Below are positions 1 to 12,805 of a DNA stretch of 64,000 nt, in pieces (position 1 is the first letter of the stretch; each line of letters opens with the position of its first letter). Below the pieces are notes generated by a model. That model saw only the letters and a program-made list of their open reading frames with translations, was not told the origin of the DNA and did no database searches. This DNA comes from Massospora cicadina. Taxonomy: Eukaryota; Entomophthoromycota; Entomophthoromycetes; Entomophthorales; Entomophthoraceae. The DNA lies in NCBI GenBank assembly GCA_022478985.1, contig JAKSZP010009532.1:36512-100511 (forward strand), given 5' to 3'. Position numbers and translations under genes: made by a program.

Positions 1-785
1 AGTGATTTCACTCAATCTGCCAACAGATATTTTGATAACAAATTCTCAAACCCAAATTAAGCATTTATTACTTTACTATATAAACACAATTTTATAGCAG
101 ATTGATTTTAACAGCCCGCCATTATATATTTTAATAGTATTTTTCACCCGCCAACTTTTGACATATTAATTTAATTACAGCCTAATTTCTGGCTAATTAA
201 TATCTGCCTGTTAACCTAAAGCCCAGCATTGCAAACCAGTTACAATCATGTCATTCAAATTTACCAAAATGATTCTGTCATATCTTCCCTTAATATATCA
301 ATCAACCAAAATTTTAAAAATGTTACCAACATTGAATAGATGATTACCAAGATGATACAAGTGTTGGTCAGACTTCCACAGGACGTACCTAACGTTGGAC
401 AGATGACTGTAATGTCTCAGAAAGGATTGTACACAGTTTATTAGTGGACAAAAAGGGGAATTACTAGAATATTCAGGAGCTACAAGAAATAATGACTTAC
501 TAGAGGCCAGGATATATATTGGTTGGCTATAAATTGGACTAAAGAAGAGCATAGCAACACATAAAACTGAGATAAACTAGCCACAAAAGAATGCAGACTA
601 TTATTATGCCAGATCTTTTAACATTATAATTGACCCAGAACTACAGCTTCATGGAGAGTCTACTTATATTATGCTGGTTTGTCTTATGCTAGAATCATCA
701 CCACTGGAAGTGCACCCAAGAATACAACGGATTTGATAAATCTTATAATAGAGGACTATTTTGTTAGTGAACTTCATACACTATT
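1..785. other. AT-rich stretch without recognisable gene
   Basis: No reading frame here has a recognisable motif. The longest open frame (298-552, minus, 84 codons) has no family signature and lies in low-complexity AT-rich sequence. I see no repeat shared with the rest of the window. Confidence 0.5.
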
Positions 786-789
786 TTTA

Positions 790-1075
790 TATTTTATTTA
801 AAGTGGGATGACCTGAGGGATTATGCCGCATTGATGAAGGGAATTCAAATTAATGGGAAAGGAGGATAAAACCCGGAAAACACCCATGTGAGCATATGAT
901 ATGCCAGGAACTCCATGGACCGCCTTGATATTCGCTATTTTGGTTTGGGGCAATGGTACACAACGCCAACACAGTCATCATTGTCCCCTAACCAAAGTTC
1001 ATCTACCAGGATCAAGCTTGGGGAGACAGTGGTAGAGTTTTCATATTCTACAACTGGGGTATCCTCCCCTGAGAG
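790..1075. repeat. Dispersed repeat R1, copy 1
   Basis: This segment is clearly related to 31,830-32,110. The 18-mer GGAACTCCATGGACCGCC is shared at 907-924 and 31,948-31,965, and the 19-mer ATCTACCAGGATCAAGCTT at 1001-1019 and 32,044-32,062. The spacing between the two blocks is nearly equal (94 and 96 bp) and the sequence between aligns with scattered substitutions. A 73-codon frame on the plus strand (915-1136) is not kept open in the other copy, so coding is not supported. The repeat could be an LTR, a UTR or a short non-autonomous element; neither terminal repeats nor a flanking duplication could be placed. Confidence 0.75.
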
Positions 1076-2617
1076 TTATATTCTATTTTTAAGGTATATG
1101 TCTTCATATAGCTATGCCAGTTTGAGTGCCAATTAGACCTGTGCAATTTTTAGTAGTTGCAACCAAAAAAGCAACAACCATTTTTATTTATATTAGAGTA
1201 TCTCAAGGGATGGCAATAGTCAAATTACCTTCCCATTGCATCAGTGGTACTTCAATCCTGTGCAACTTTGAACAGACATATACATATATATACACTATTG
1301 CTGAAAATGCATTAGATTAAAGATTTTATACCAGTTGCTCACATAAGTAGTGGCTGCCTTAGAGATGGACATCTTGAGGAATTTATACGGTTTTGGTACC
1401 TATGCAGAGAGTTTCTGTGAATATCCTAATTTTGATTTACCAAATAGTAAAGACAAGAGGCAAGTTGATTGATCTTAGCATATAAAGTAGACTGATGAGT
1501 CGATTCTATTGGTCATATCCAAACAATTGCTATATAGAAGAAACTTTGTTATGAAGAGCAGTTAAGGTTAAGCCAATATTAGATAATTAACATTAATGTC
1601 CATCCAAATTACAAAAACCCCTCAATTGTTATTCCAAGTTTTAGTCAGGCATTATGGTCCTTGTCCTGAGTTGGGTCAATGTATGGCGGTTCAACAGGAG
1701 CTTTCTGGAGACCTTATAGGCTTTAATGCCCTGAAGGACACAGAGGCCTTTGGGGAAAGTGGTTCCAGTGATCATTCTCTAATACACTCCTTTAAAAGTA
1801 GGCTGGGAAGTAACTCTGTCATTAGTCTAGTTAATTTAGTTAGTTAACTTCTCATAATGAGACTCATAGGTTTTCTGTTGTCCATTCAATTGAGCCAATG
1901 ATTTGCCACAGTTTATTCAAATTATCCAAGTAAGTTTTAAGGGTGTAGCAGTCTTCTCTTTAATTCCATTGCTAAGGTATACACCAACTTCATCTCTTGA
2001 TCCAAGTGACTCTGTAACTCACTGATTTCTTGTTTATTTTGCCAAAACAGCTTCTCAACTATCATTATCAAAATTATAAGAAGTCATATATAATGTAAAG
2101 GAGTCAGTAATGAAGCTGATAGTAAGACTAAATTTTCTTTGGATCTCAATATGGTGCTTTCCCAAAAGTTGCACTAAATAGTGGAGAGAAAGTTGACAAA
2201 TATGTGTCAATATAATTCAGTTTGGGCACCCCCAAAGATGTACTTAAGAGGGCAGCATTAGTATATAGGTGTACTAATTTGTCTGCAACATGAAAGGAAC
2301 ACATTTGATTAAATTTGTCCCTAAGATGCAGAGATCCTATACTAGGGCTTAAACAGTCTTGTCTACTTTGGCTGATTTTCGTGATAGTTCACATTCTCAG
2401 GGGCTGGAAGGTTAGATATTATTGAAGCTCTAAATTTTAAAATCTCTCATGTTATATTTTTACATATTATAGTAGGAGTGAACCCTTCTTGACACACCCA
2501 TATACTCCTCCATTTTGGGAAGTTTGTCTCTTCTGGAATAATCTATCATTGGGAAGTTATGCCTTCACCTGGTATCCTTGGGAATGTACCTGACAGTAAA
2601 CCCATTATTTAAGATTT
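1076..2617. other. AT-rich stretch without recognisable gene
   Basis: Only short frames are present (for example 1126-1320 and 1596-1847, plus). They show no domain motif and no counterpart elsewhere in the window. A short TA/CA-rich run (acatatacatatatatacac, near 1276-1295) is the only simple-sequence feature. Confidence 0.45.
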
Positions 2618-3547
2618 TCAGAGTATGTTGGCAAGTTCATTTATGTCATGGAAACGGCAGAAGAAGTTTAGACTAATCTGCCAGTTAGGATGCGTGAGCA
2701 CCCAAAAGGCAAGCCAGAATGCCAGAGGCATTGCCAACTGTACGACTTGATATGGAGCTGGGAAATGTGAAACCTTGAAGTGGTGGTGCAACAACAAGGT
2801 GAGGAGTATCCTGACGACAAACCACACTGAACCCATTCACAACTCAGTAGGTCTAGCTGCAGGGGGTGGAATTACTGTGATAGTTTCAATGAGATCCTTG
2901 GCATTTGAGGCCATTTCAACGGGGGTCACAAGGAGATGGATTCTTTCTTTCCATTTATAAACATAAGTCCATAAGATCCCCTTGTATTGCTGCTGGAAGT
3001 TCGTGAGAACGGGGTTGTAGAGCCAAAAATATTGGACTCGCTGAAACCAATTGACAATGGAGGGAGCCATAGTGACAAAAAGAACTGGTAAAGCCCACCC
3101 AGAGTGCGGGCCGATGGGCCACCAGGGTAATGCCATCTGGGATGCAGTTGGAAAGGGAAAATAAAAATTTGGTTTTTTAGTAAAATTTTATTTGGAAAGG
3201 AAAGTAAGAAAATTAACCAACAATGTTCTCAGTGCCATGCAACTGATTAAATGGTGGTCAATTGTGTAGTGACAGGATGGGGTTGGGACCCACAAATTTG
3301 ACCTAATTGGCGAATTGTTTGGGAATGGATGGGTTTATTCTTTGGGAACTGATATCACAAAGTTTGGCGGTTGGCCAAGTCTCTGTTGGTTCAACCTCAA
3401 ATGTCCAAACCAGAGCTTGACTACATTTCCAAAGGTTAGCATGACGGCATTTGGCCCAATGAGTGATGGGAATCCCCCAAGGCCATCCCATATAGGGATG
3501 GGTCCATTTGGTTTGGAACGGGTTTGGGACAGCCAACCTGCCTGCAC
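2618..3547 (-). pseudogene. Decayed coding stretch of unknown family
   Basis: Three adjacent minus-strand frames (3335-3547, 2837-3136, 2618-2836) read in series as a tryptophan- and proline-rich protein interrupted by stops and frame changes. The composition is unlike the AT-rich surroundings: base composition is higher in G+C and the frames contain non-random segments such as a basic Tyr/Trp/Lys-rich block followed by a Pro/Ala run (near 2840-2990). I recognise no catalytic or zinc-binding motif. It may be the remains of a Gag-like or structural protein of another transposon, or of a host gene; the sequence does not decide. Its position next to the 3735-4025 frame, on the same strand, suggests one decayed unit. 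Confidence 0.35.
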
Positions 3548-3734
3548 TTGGTCATTTAACCGTTCATTCAGTCAATAGCAGCACATTGGCCACAACGCCC
3601 AAATTACTATAAGAGGGCTTTAAACCCTCATCAATGACACCTGATATTTGTTCTACTGGTTTAGTGATTGAATTGGAGCCATCAGGCGATCTGGCCAATA
3701 TCTCATTCTTCATGCTTTTATAGCCATTCAAATT

Positions 3735-4025
3735 TCAGCCATCAGCCAGATTACCATCCAAATTAGATCTGACCAATTTCAATTTTGTAATCTCAGCACA
3801 GATTTCACTAATTCCCTGCAACAGTTCTGCTGAGGTGAGTGTGGGTACTGAGGGTGGGATCTGAAGCAGAAAGGCTGTCACCCATCGCTCATCTACTATG
3901 TGAGCGAGATCGCCCTGAGTAATGAGAGGTACCACCATCCTCTTCGGTGCCTTTTTATTTGGGAATGGAAAGATGACTAATTGAGAGCCAAAGGCTGTTC
4001 CCCAAGACTTACAATTTAAGTCCAA
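3735..4025 (-). pseudogene. Unrecognised 96-codon fragment
   Basis: An open minus-strand frame with a basic N-terminal part (a cluster of Lys and Arg near residues 24-30) followed by a predicted helical, Leu/Glu/Lys-rich C-terminal part (about residues 60-90) that could form a coiled coil. No family is recognised. It lies directly upstream, in minus-strand sense, of the decayed coding stretch at 2618-3547 and may be its N-terminal portion. The G+C content is higher than in the flanks. There is no start-codon context to judge and no downstream continuation without stops. Confidence 0.35.
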
Positions 4026-4029
4026 ATAA

Positions 4030-5590
4030 TCATTAGTTATACTAGCGCCAGTGGCTTCCTAGTGATACTATCTGTAACTAGGTAAATGCACTTTAAAAAT
4101 AATAGAACCAAGTAAGATAGATTAGAGTATACTTTGTTTGTTTAAATGAGGGGATATATAGTTTTCATGCAACATGTCAACATTAAAGTTATTGGATCTT
4201 TTAATTAGCAAGATCTTCCTAAATCCTCATTGGAGCATTTTAGTATAACAGTGGATTAAATTATTTTTACTCCATGAGGGAGTTTCTGACTCAATTATAC
4301 GCTTTATACTATTTTAGGTTAAAGTATGACTAATAGATTATTTATTTGATGTCTACTTCTGATTTTTCTTCCTTTTAAGAGGGTTGGTTCATAAATAAAC
4401 TTTACTCAAATTTGGTCTTTTTAAACAATAGTTATATTAGAAAAGAAGCAGCAATACATAGCCAAAACAATTAATGTGGGTCACAAATACTTAGTGCTGA
4501 GATGAAAGTTAGCTAGGTAACCCAAAACCTCATCCAAGGATTAGTTTCTCTGGTGTGACAATGATTATTGTTACTGACTAGAAAACAGCTCATGAGAAGG
4601 ATGGTAAGGGTACAATTAGCATAGAGGCAAAGTTGATTGAATTCTGAAAGAAGTTATGCAATTAATCTCTGAGGATGGGTAGTGTAAATCTGTCATATAA
4701 TAAGGATTAGCTTCACAGAGATTGTTTGTGATTTAATCTTTTTTAACAAATTAGCAATTAACATAATGCAATCCTATTGTATTAGTGCTTATATTAACCT
4801 CAATGACAGTTCAACAAACACCAGACTTACTGCCACATAATTTTTATAGGCACGACATCTTATGTTTATATATAGATAAAAAAGTTGCCACAATAAGACT
4901 CATTATTTGAAAAGGTTTTTGAACCAATTGTACTGTAAGTTTTTATAATTGTGCTTATAAAATTTATAAATAGTGGTACTTTACTTGATATACCAACTTT
5001 GCTTACTCTAAAATTTGAAACTTTTATTTATATAATATATTATAGTATGTGGATATTAACTAGGTAGATGTCTGAATTTAAATTACTAACCTGTTTCTGA
5101 GTTTAATTCTTCGCTATACACAACATATAGTTAAAGAGCTGAACTAGATGATGATTCTAGTTTTTACCCAGAATATGCATATTATCCTTGGTAACTATAT
5201 CATTTTATATAGCTGAGATTAAATTGCGTTTCTATAATATCTATCAGCTTGGGCCATCTGATACACTGTGTCATAACCTTACTGTAAGTGTAACCTAATG
5301 AGAGCTTCAAAGTGATATTATACCATAATAAAGTGAATCTAAGCAAAAACTAGTACATGACAGTTTTAAAAGTTTCTAAATCAAGTTGGTTTCTTTTAAA
5401 CTTTTTATCAGATGAGATCCCAACATGATAACATCTTTTATAGACATTTTGAGATACAAATGATATGGAAACACATTACCTTTATCATCAGTATAACAAA
5501 GCTCATTATAAATTTTTTAAATAAACTTTTAAGTATATCAATTAATATTCATATATCAGTCAAAAAAGATTTCTAGGGAGTGAGAACTAA
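4030..5590. other. AT-rich stretch without recognisable gene
   Basis: No open frame of 60 codons or more and no sequence shared with other parts of the window that I could see. It probably consists of heavily decayed older insertions. Confidence 0.45.
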
Positions 5591-5599
5591 CATTTATGA

Positions 5600-6720
5600 A
5601 GCAAATAGGGGAGTTGAACTAATATTAATGAGAAATATAATTAGTATTACTTACTAATATAACTAAGCCCAATGTAATCAAATCAAGAATTTTTTTGGTA
5701 CTAGTGGTGCACACATAAAAGGAGGGGCCATCCAATTTATTTATTTGCACTGTGACAAACATATGGGTAATTAGATATAAATTCCTAGCATAATACCGCA
5801 GCGTTATCCAGATCATGAATACCACAAGGGGAAGAGGGGTTGGAGGATTTTTATCTGGCACTGGTTTCTTAAGTTGGTGGGAAAAGGCAGATAAAAATGG
5901 GGTTGGAGCGTCACAGTGTGTGGCAGAAGATTAAAGATTTAAGGGTTATCTTTATAAATAAGGTCAGAGGTGTGCATTGCCTCAACATATTGGGTGATTC
6001 TTAATTGCAAAGGTAATAAGTTAGTGCACACAAGTGAATGACTTGATGCGTTGGAAGGTTTGATGGTATTTGTATTCAAACAGTGATTATCTCTCCATGT
6101 CAACGCATGTGCGTCCTGCTGGAAATGCAAGTTCTTCAAAATCAAAATTTGCTTCATTGGATAAATCTATAGGGAACTTAGGGATATTAATATCCTCACA
6201 AAGTGGCACAATTGTCATATGGAGGGATTGTTGGAGGAGGGAGTTGATGGAGGCAGCGGCTATTTTGACAGCCTTTTGTTGAATATTTATAAGCTTTGAA
6301 ACCATTGATGGGTGGAAACGGCGGTAGGGAGTCAAATTAAGGAGCTTTGTGAAGAATACTGTTCAGGCAAAGTCAGGTTTAACCATGTAGGAACAGACAT
6401 AATTTCAATTCATTTGAGGGCATTAATAGGATTTGATACTGCCAGAGATGAGCCAGAGACAGGAAATGGTTGGGTGGCAGATGTTAATTGGCACCTAAAG
6501 TAGACCACGGCAAATCTGCCAGTGCATGAGCCAACATATGCTCTGGGATATTTCTTTCAGTCAAGCTCTGGTTGGGCAGAGCGGCAGAAGTAGTGACGCA
6601 GTGGTTGAGGGTGTCTTAGGAGTAATTAAGCCAAGAGCTCAAAAAATATTATATAAGAATACTTATGGCTTGATAAGGAGTTACAAGTCACCTCTGAAAG
6701 TCCATCACTTTTCATCGTTA
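5600..6720 (-). pseudogene. Family X remnant, copy 1 (ORF1-only element, downstream part)
   Basis: The minus-strand frame at 6087-6335 (82 codons) aligns with parts of X copy 2 (about 19,550-20,100) and with the insert inside X copy 4 (about 49,200-49,500). The shared pattern is an Ala-rich segment, a Leu/Gln-rich segment, a Leu-Cys-Glu block and a closing Pro-Ala-Gly-x-Thr-Cys block. At nucleotide level 6400-6600 matches 19,870-20,070, including a run resembling GGCAAATCTGCCAGTGCATGAGC. The RRM-like and CCHC parts seen in copies 2-4 are missing or too decayed to identify. A further frame at 5625-5861 (minus) has a hydrophobic segment resembling the distal end of X copy 3. No flanking duplication was found, so the limits are approximate. 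Confidence 0.5.
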
Positions 6721-9020
6721 TAGTACCTTTTAACAAAATTTTTTGGTTCTGAACTTTATAAACTCATATATCTTACTTTTGATAAAATGTTTTGTCAAAC
6801 TATGTTTTTAAAAGTTATATATAATAACATGATATAAAAAGCTTATTTAAAAAAACTTATCTGCAATCCATTTACATGTAGATAGGGCTATTATTCATTC
6901 TAACGCCTTTCAATCCAAATACATTTTAATAAAATATCATGGTAATGAAATATAAGTATATGAGTTATAGTTTACATTCCTTATTAAATTAAGTGTTGAA
7001 ATTTATTAAAGAAATAGCTTTTGCCTCAGTATAAAATGGTTACTTTCATCAACTGCAGATTTCAACCATTACACAGGTCCTAGGTAATAAGCTACCAGCC
7101 ATTATAGCACTTGTTTTATGGGATTTAAGTAAAATTTTACATGTCTAGACTCTATCTGAGATTATATCAGAGCCAATTCTTAGTTTAAAGTTTAGTATCT
7201 TAATAGAGATGCAACAGAACGGATTCTGCACATCAATGCCTACAATATTAAGTTTTTAGAGCTAATGCTTGCATTAAGCCCTAATATACTGATTGTACTC
7301 CAGTTTTTTATAATTAGTCATTATAAAATCTTGGGATACTAGTTCTAAATTCCGCTGGTGCAATATGAGGGTTGATAGATTCTGTGCCTAATGTTTTTCA
7401 CAATTTTACCTCTTTATGTTAGTTTATATTCTGGAGGACCCTATTCTAACTCTCCCAAAAGTTTTATTCTATCTTGTTTCTGATACCCCCATTCCGCATT
7501 TCAAACATTTCTAAATTCCCTCACCAGATAGGTTGATCACATAAACTATCACGCTGCTCAATATCTTTTTTAATAATTAGATTCTTCATGGTAATGTTTT
7601 AAATAAAAGGTTGGTCAATATCATGTCCAGAATAGTACAGACATTAAACATTTTCCAACAATGTGCCATAATCTGTGAACTCTTGACCTCATAAGGAGAG
7701 AGGTCATTTTCGAGGGATTTTTGGACCTGCAGATCTCCCCACATCTCAACCTATTACTGTCACCTTTGGATATGGCTGTAAGAGTGTAACGCCATTAGGT
7801 GTGTACTACCTGGGTCAATACATGTGACTAGAGGCTGGCGGAGTATATGACATCACATCAAGCCTCAGCCCTGAATGATATATTTTCTGATTTTTCTCCA
7901 GGCCCTTACCTTGGGTGAAAATTAACATCTAAAGATGATGTCTGAAACCAAGATATTAACCTATTCCAACGTTTGAGTGAGGCAACTTTCTTCCAACATA
8001 GGGTTACATATATTGAGATAATTATAAGGTCTTGGAAACTTTGTGTGTTACAATAGTGAGGCTGTTATTCTATGGCAAATAAAGTTAATTAGTTGGAATT
8101 AAAATATTTATAAGGGGACAAACTTTTATACCTTTTTCAAAAAATATTTATAAAGTTCTAGGATATGGATGCAATTGATTACAGATGTTTTGATTCAAAA
8201 ACCTTATAAATTTAATATATAATAAGTTACTGATGTGGTCCTTTGGGATAAAAATTAATTCTTTAGTTGTAAGTTTACATTTTATTTGATTCTTCAGCTT
8301 TTATATGAGAAGTTTAATTATAAGCTGGGGTAAATTAGGTCATATAATATCTATATTAATGTAAAGGGCGCAAATGTGCTCCTAGACTCATGAGGTTTAG
8401 CCATAATAAACTTCATAAATTTTATACATGTACCAAATTCTATCCTGAGAGGTAATTGTCACAGCACACAGATAATTTTTATTATAAGTCTAAGGTAGCC
8501 TGACTTTTAGCTCAGGTATGCAAAACTCAAACATATATAGACGCACAGCAAAAAGGCAGAAAGTTATAAATATGGCTTACTTAATTAGTTTATTAGCTAT
8601 TTTAGGCAGTATAGAATAGAGTTCTACACTGCCGCTAAATCAATATATCCTATACATAAATTAGAAATCTAGAATCTGCAGCTGATCATGGAAATTTAAA
8701 GCAAATTAATTTGTTATTTTTTAGTTAAGAGAGTAAATTGATTGGGCTAAAAAAGGCTAAAAAGAGAGAGTATATTTACTAATCAAAAGAGTGTGGTAAT
8801 AGATAAGCACCTCAATACTTCAAAAAGCAAGAAGATATATCCAGGCATATAAGGGATTAATAATGCACTCTTGAATCAAAATAAAGACGTGAATGATGTG
8901 ACTTAGACTTATATATTAATAAGACTATGGGAAACCTTGGTAAGAAGAGTAATTTTATCTGTGATGACAATATCTAAGCATTTAGCAAAAAAGATATCTA
9001 TAAGTAAGGTATAAAGATTT
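6721..9020. other. AT-rich stretch without recognisable gene
   Basis: No frame of 60 codons or more outside the LINE boundary, and no repeat shared with other regions seen. It acts as filler between X copy 1 and LINE copy A. Confidence 0.45.
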
Positions 9021-9034
9021 CATTAACTAATACT
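9021..9034. repeat. Target-site duplication, left of LINE A
   Basis: CATTAACTAATACT is repeated exactly at 14,317-14,330 on the other side of the LINE body. Its length is typical of target-primed reverse transcription. Confidence 0.9.
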
Positions 9035-9176
9035 TAAATTTTAAATTTTAAATTTATTGTGGGGAAGGCTGACCATGGGACTGACACTTCTGAATATGAC
9101 TTACAAAAGACAAAACTTAGTACCAGGAAGGCACCCCAGAGAAGCGATGCTATCTTGTTGCCATCAGGAACGCCAC

Positions 9177-12100
9177 TTATGGGGAGGGGGAGGGAACGTG
9201 TGGAGGGGCTGTAGCCACAACTGAACACGTGTGGAGGAAGGGGTCAGATTTGATGAACCAGACTGGGAACCAGGAGGAGACCAGCTGTTGGCGACGCGGT
9301 GGGAGGTATCCAAACATCCACGCTTGAAAGTGGTCCACCAAATGATACTGGAATCTGTGGACAGCTTCTGGGAGGGTGGGGGTGGAGCCTGCAATGGCTT
9401 CTAAGACAATTGTGTGGATGGTCCACATGGTAATTGCAACCACCAAAGCATGGAGGGAGGGTGGAAGAGAGGAGGCCATTGATAGAGCAAACATATCTCT
9501 TGACAGACTGAAGGGATGCGTTTGATCCTGGCCCAGAAGACGTTGAACTTCGCGCCATATCACTTTAGAGGTAGGGCACTTCTCCAGGCGGTGGAACAGC
9601 GTTCCATACTGGCCACACATGACACAGGATGAGTGTAAAGCGTTAGAGCGCTCAGCTGTGCAATACACCTGCCTCAGGCAGCGCCACACATGGGAGCGGA
9701 CTTGAGGCTGCAACAGAGGATGGTGTACATATTTCCAGATAGTTTTTTGGGTCTCAATGGAGTAAGGGATGTCCATCATGTCCAGGTAGTCCACCCTGGA
9801 TAGACATGGGGGCGAATGGGGATCACGCCATCATGGATGGGTAGCCCCTGTACCTCTTGTGTGAACTGAGGAGAGGGGCGGCCTCTTTGGGTTGTATGTC
9901 CGCTTCTATGAATTCTCCACTCAGCGCTCCGCATGGAGAGTAGGATTCATATGTAGTGGGTTTTAGTCCCGTGAGGACCTGTGACTGATGTGTGTGATGC
10001 GAGGCATTTTATCAGGGAGTGGGGGTTTAATGGATTGTTGAGGCCCAAGGCGCGGGAGAAGTTGGAGCGGGCTGCGCGGGACCAGTGTTGGGAGGGGAGT
10101 GTAGGGGCGGTGACGGCCATAATCCAGGTGCCCAGGATTTTGGCAGCATGTGCTTTGAAGTCAAGCAAGCCCATGCCACCATGATGATGAGGGCCAAACA
10201 TGACCTCTAGCCGTACTGGTGGAGGGCGGCCTGACTAAAGCCATCCTTGCAGCAAGGCATACAAGGATTTGAAGAAGCTTGGGGAGAATGGGATGGCGTG
10301 GGCTCTGAAACAGACTTTGGAGAGGAGCATAGAGTTGGCTAAAACAACCCTGCCAGTGAGGGAAGTAGGGTGGGCTCTGAGAGAGGCGATTTGCTTTGTC
10401 ACGTTGTCCAGAATATGGCACTCCATTACTGCTGACGCGTATCCACCTGCCTCCATCCACACGCCCAGATGGAGTACCGGTCCTATGGTGGGACGTGGCA
10501 CAAAGGGGAGCACCAGTGGGGCGGTGTGTGTTGAGTTAGTAGGGCGAGGACGTGGGCGAGCAGATGGGCCAGGTTGGGAACTAATTGTTGGGGTCCAGCA
10601 GTTCTGAAACTGACCAAGGAGGATGATTTTGGTTTTGGAAGCGTTCAGTGCCGCGTTGCTTACCCGGGAATACTCCTGGATGAGAGCTTCAAGCGCGCAT
10701 GCATCTTGATTATTAGACACCCCAACCACACAATCATCTGCAAACGCCATTACCTTGACTGGGGCTTGGCCTGGCGCTTGGACCCCAGTGAGTTGGGCAT
10801 TCACATTTCGCAGTAGTGGGTAAAGGCTGAAGTTGTATAAGAGTGGGCTGAGGGGGTCCCCTTGTCGCAAGCCCCTTTGAGGGCGGACTACTTACGTTAG
10901 AAAGCCAGGGCCATGTACTGCCATTGTTGCAGATTTTGTGAGCAGCATCACCCAGTTGATGAAGCGAGGGGGTAGGCGGAATTGATGGAGGCAGGCCCTG
11001 AGGTAATCCCAGTTTACTCTATCATAGGCCTTCTGTTGGTTCAAGAAAACAAGTGCCCCAGAGGTGGAAACTGACATACATTAGCCACAGTGTGCACGTT
11101 ATCCCAAATTGACTTTCTGGGGATGAAATCGAATTGTTCTGGGGAGATGGTGGCAGATGCTACAGTCCCTAAACGGTTAGGCATGATTTTTGTTAGAATT
11201 TTAGTGTCTGTGTTTGTTAGAGAAATGGGGCGCCAGTTGGCTAAGTCTAGCTTATCCCCTTTCTTGAAGAGTGTGACTGTAAAGGCCTCATGTCCTCCTG
11301 GTAGGAGGCGCGTTTCCAACAGGCTTTGGTTAAGTGAGGCGAGCAGCAATGGGGATATATATTTGAAATACTTTTTGTAGAACTCATATGGAATGCCATC
11401 TGGGCCTGGGCATTTTCAGTTTGGCGCACTGCGAATGGCTGTCCATAATTTGGTCGGAGTAATCAAATTCATTATTTCTGGGTATCAGAAAATGGTGCAG
11501 ATGTGGGCTCAGTCAAGAAATTCCGCCACTTCAGCTGGCTGAATTGGATCAGATCATTACAACTTGGAGTAATACTTTTGTATTTTGATTGCCACTTCAG
11601 CTGGCATATCCACAATGGAATCATCCGATCTTCGCACCTGTGTGCAGGCCACACTCTGGCATGGTGCAAATTTTTTTAAAGAAATGTGCGGTGCACTTGT
11701 CATCTTTTGTGATGCATGTGGCCCTGTACTGAACACAAACCCAATGTTTGTGTTGCCTTTTGAGTGCGTGGAGGTGGGCGGCTGCCTCTGCCCACTTCCA
11801 GCCCCATGCAGAGCTGTATCCTGTAGCTGGGATGTTGGACTCCAGGTGTGCTAACTCTGCCAGAGTGCACAAAATGACTGCCGATGTGGCTCATGAGCGT
11901 CTGGAGGAGAGATGGCAAGAGTGGCAGATTGTCATCTTTAAAAGTTGCCCATGTGGAAATGGAGTCCACGCAAAATGATGCAACAAACACTTTTTTCAAA
12001 AGTTGCCACTTTTACCCACGTGGAAAATCCTGGTGACACGAGCTTGGAGGGGCGGATTTTGCACCAATGTGGGGCCTTAGCAGCTGTGACAGGTAGGTGG

Positions 12101-12799
12101 TAGGTTAGTGAGACCAGTCGATGGTTGGAGAATTCCATTTTTGTTGTTTTGAAGTGGGAGATATGGGGTTGGAATTTTGCTGGTGTTAGGATAAGGTCAA
12201 TGCGGGTCATAGACCTTAATTGGCCGTTGTGGACGTGGGGGCGCGTCATGTTTTCAAGCAGTGGGGCATGTCGCAACAGTGCATCCATTAACCCAAGGGT
12301 GGCCTTTAGAATGCGCAGTTCTATGTGACCCTGGGGGTGTGGGGTGAGGAAGGCCACCGGTCCATTTGTGTGTTTAGCCAACAGTTTATGTAACCAACTA
12401 GGAAAGAGTCTGGGGGTAGCGGGAGGGATTTGACTGATGAGAAAAATTCCTGACGCTCGTGTACACCATTTGGGGCATAGATGTTGACAATCGCGTGCAC
12501 TACGTCAGCCCACAAGAAAGTGACAACAAGCACTCAGCCATTTAAGAATGTTTCTGAGGATAAAAATTTGAAAAATTATTTTTCTGAATTAGCACCCCAC
12601 AGTGCTTCAACCAAAAGGATAGGGATGGGAGGAGCATTGTTTTCCAAGCTTCCTCAGAACCTCATGGACAGTGGGACTCCTGGATGGCCAGGATATCCAC
12701 GGGTATATTGTGTTGTAAAAAACTCAGTTTCCTAGCCTGGGACGGTGAGGCCTTAAGTCTAGCGATATTTAATGTCCCTAAAGTGAAGGTTTCCACCAT
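9177..12799 (-). pseudogene. LINE A ORF2 (endonuclease-reverse transcriptase), broken
   Basis: The ORF2 frame begins at an ATG at 12,799, seven codon-phase bases after the ORF1 stop (TAA, six bases, ATG), as in copy B. The family's ORF2 protein nicks target DNA and copies its own RNA at the nick. The endonuclease Glu (QESH, near 12,690) and the NIYAPN block (near 12,475-12,495) survive, but the GDxN motif reads GYIN (about 12,385-12,400) and the SDH motif reads SNH (about 12,120). In the reverse transcriptase the metal-binding Asp of motif A is Asn (FLNQQKAYD, codon 11,039-11,041); RQGDPLSP and FADD remain. The C-terminal CX2CX7HX4C zinc motif is near 9,590-9,625. TGA stops lie after HCP, FLNG, FLD, TIF and APN, and there is a one-base deletion near 12,560. 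Not functional. Confidence 0.9.
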
Positions 12800-12805
12800 T
12801 GCACC

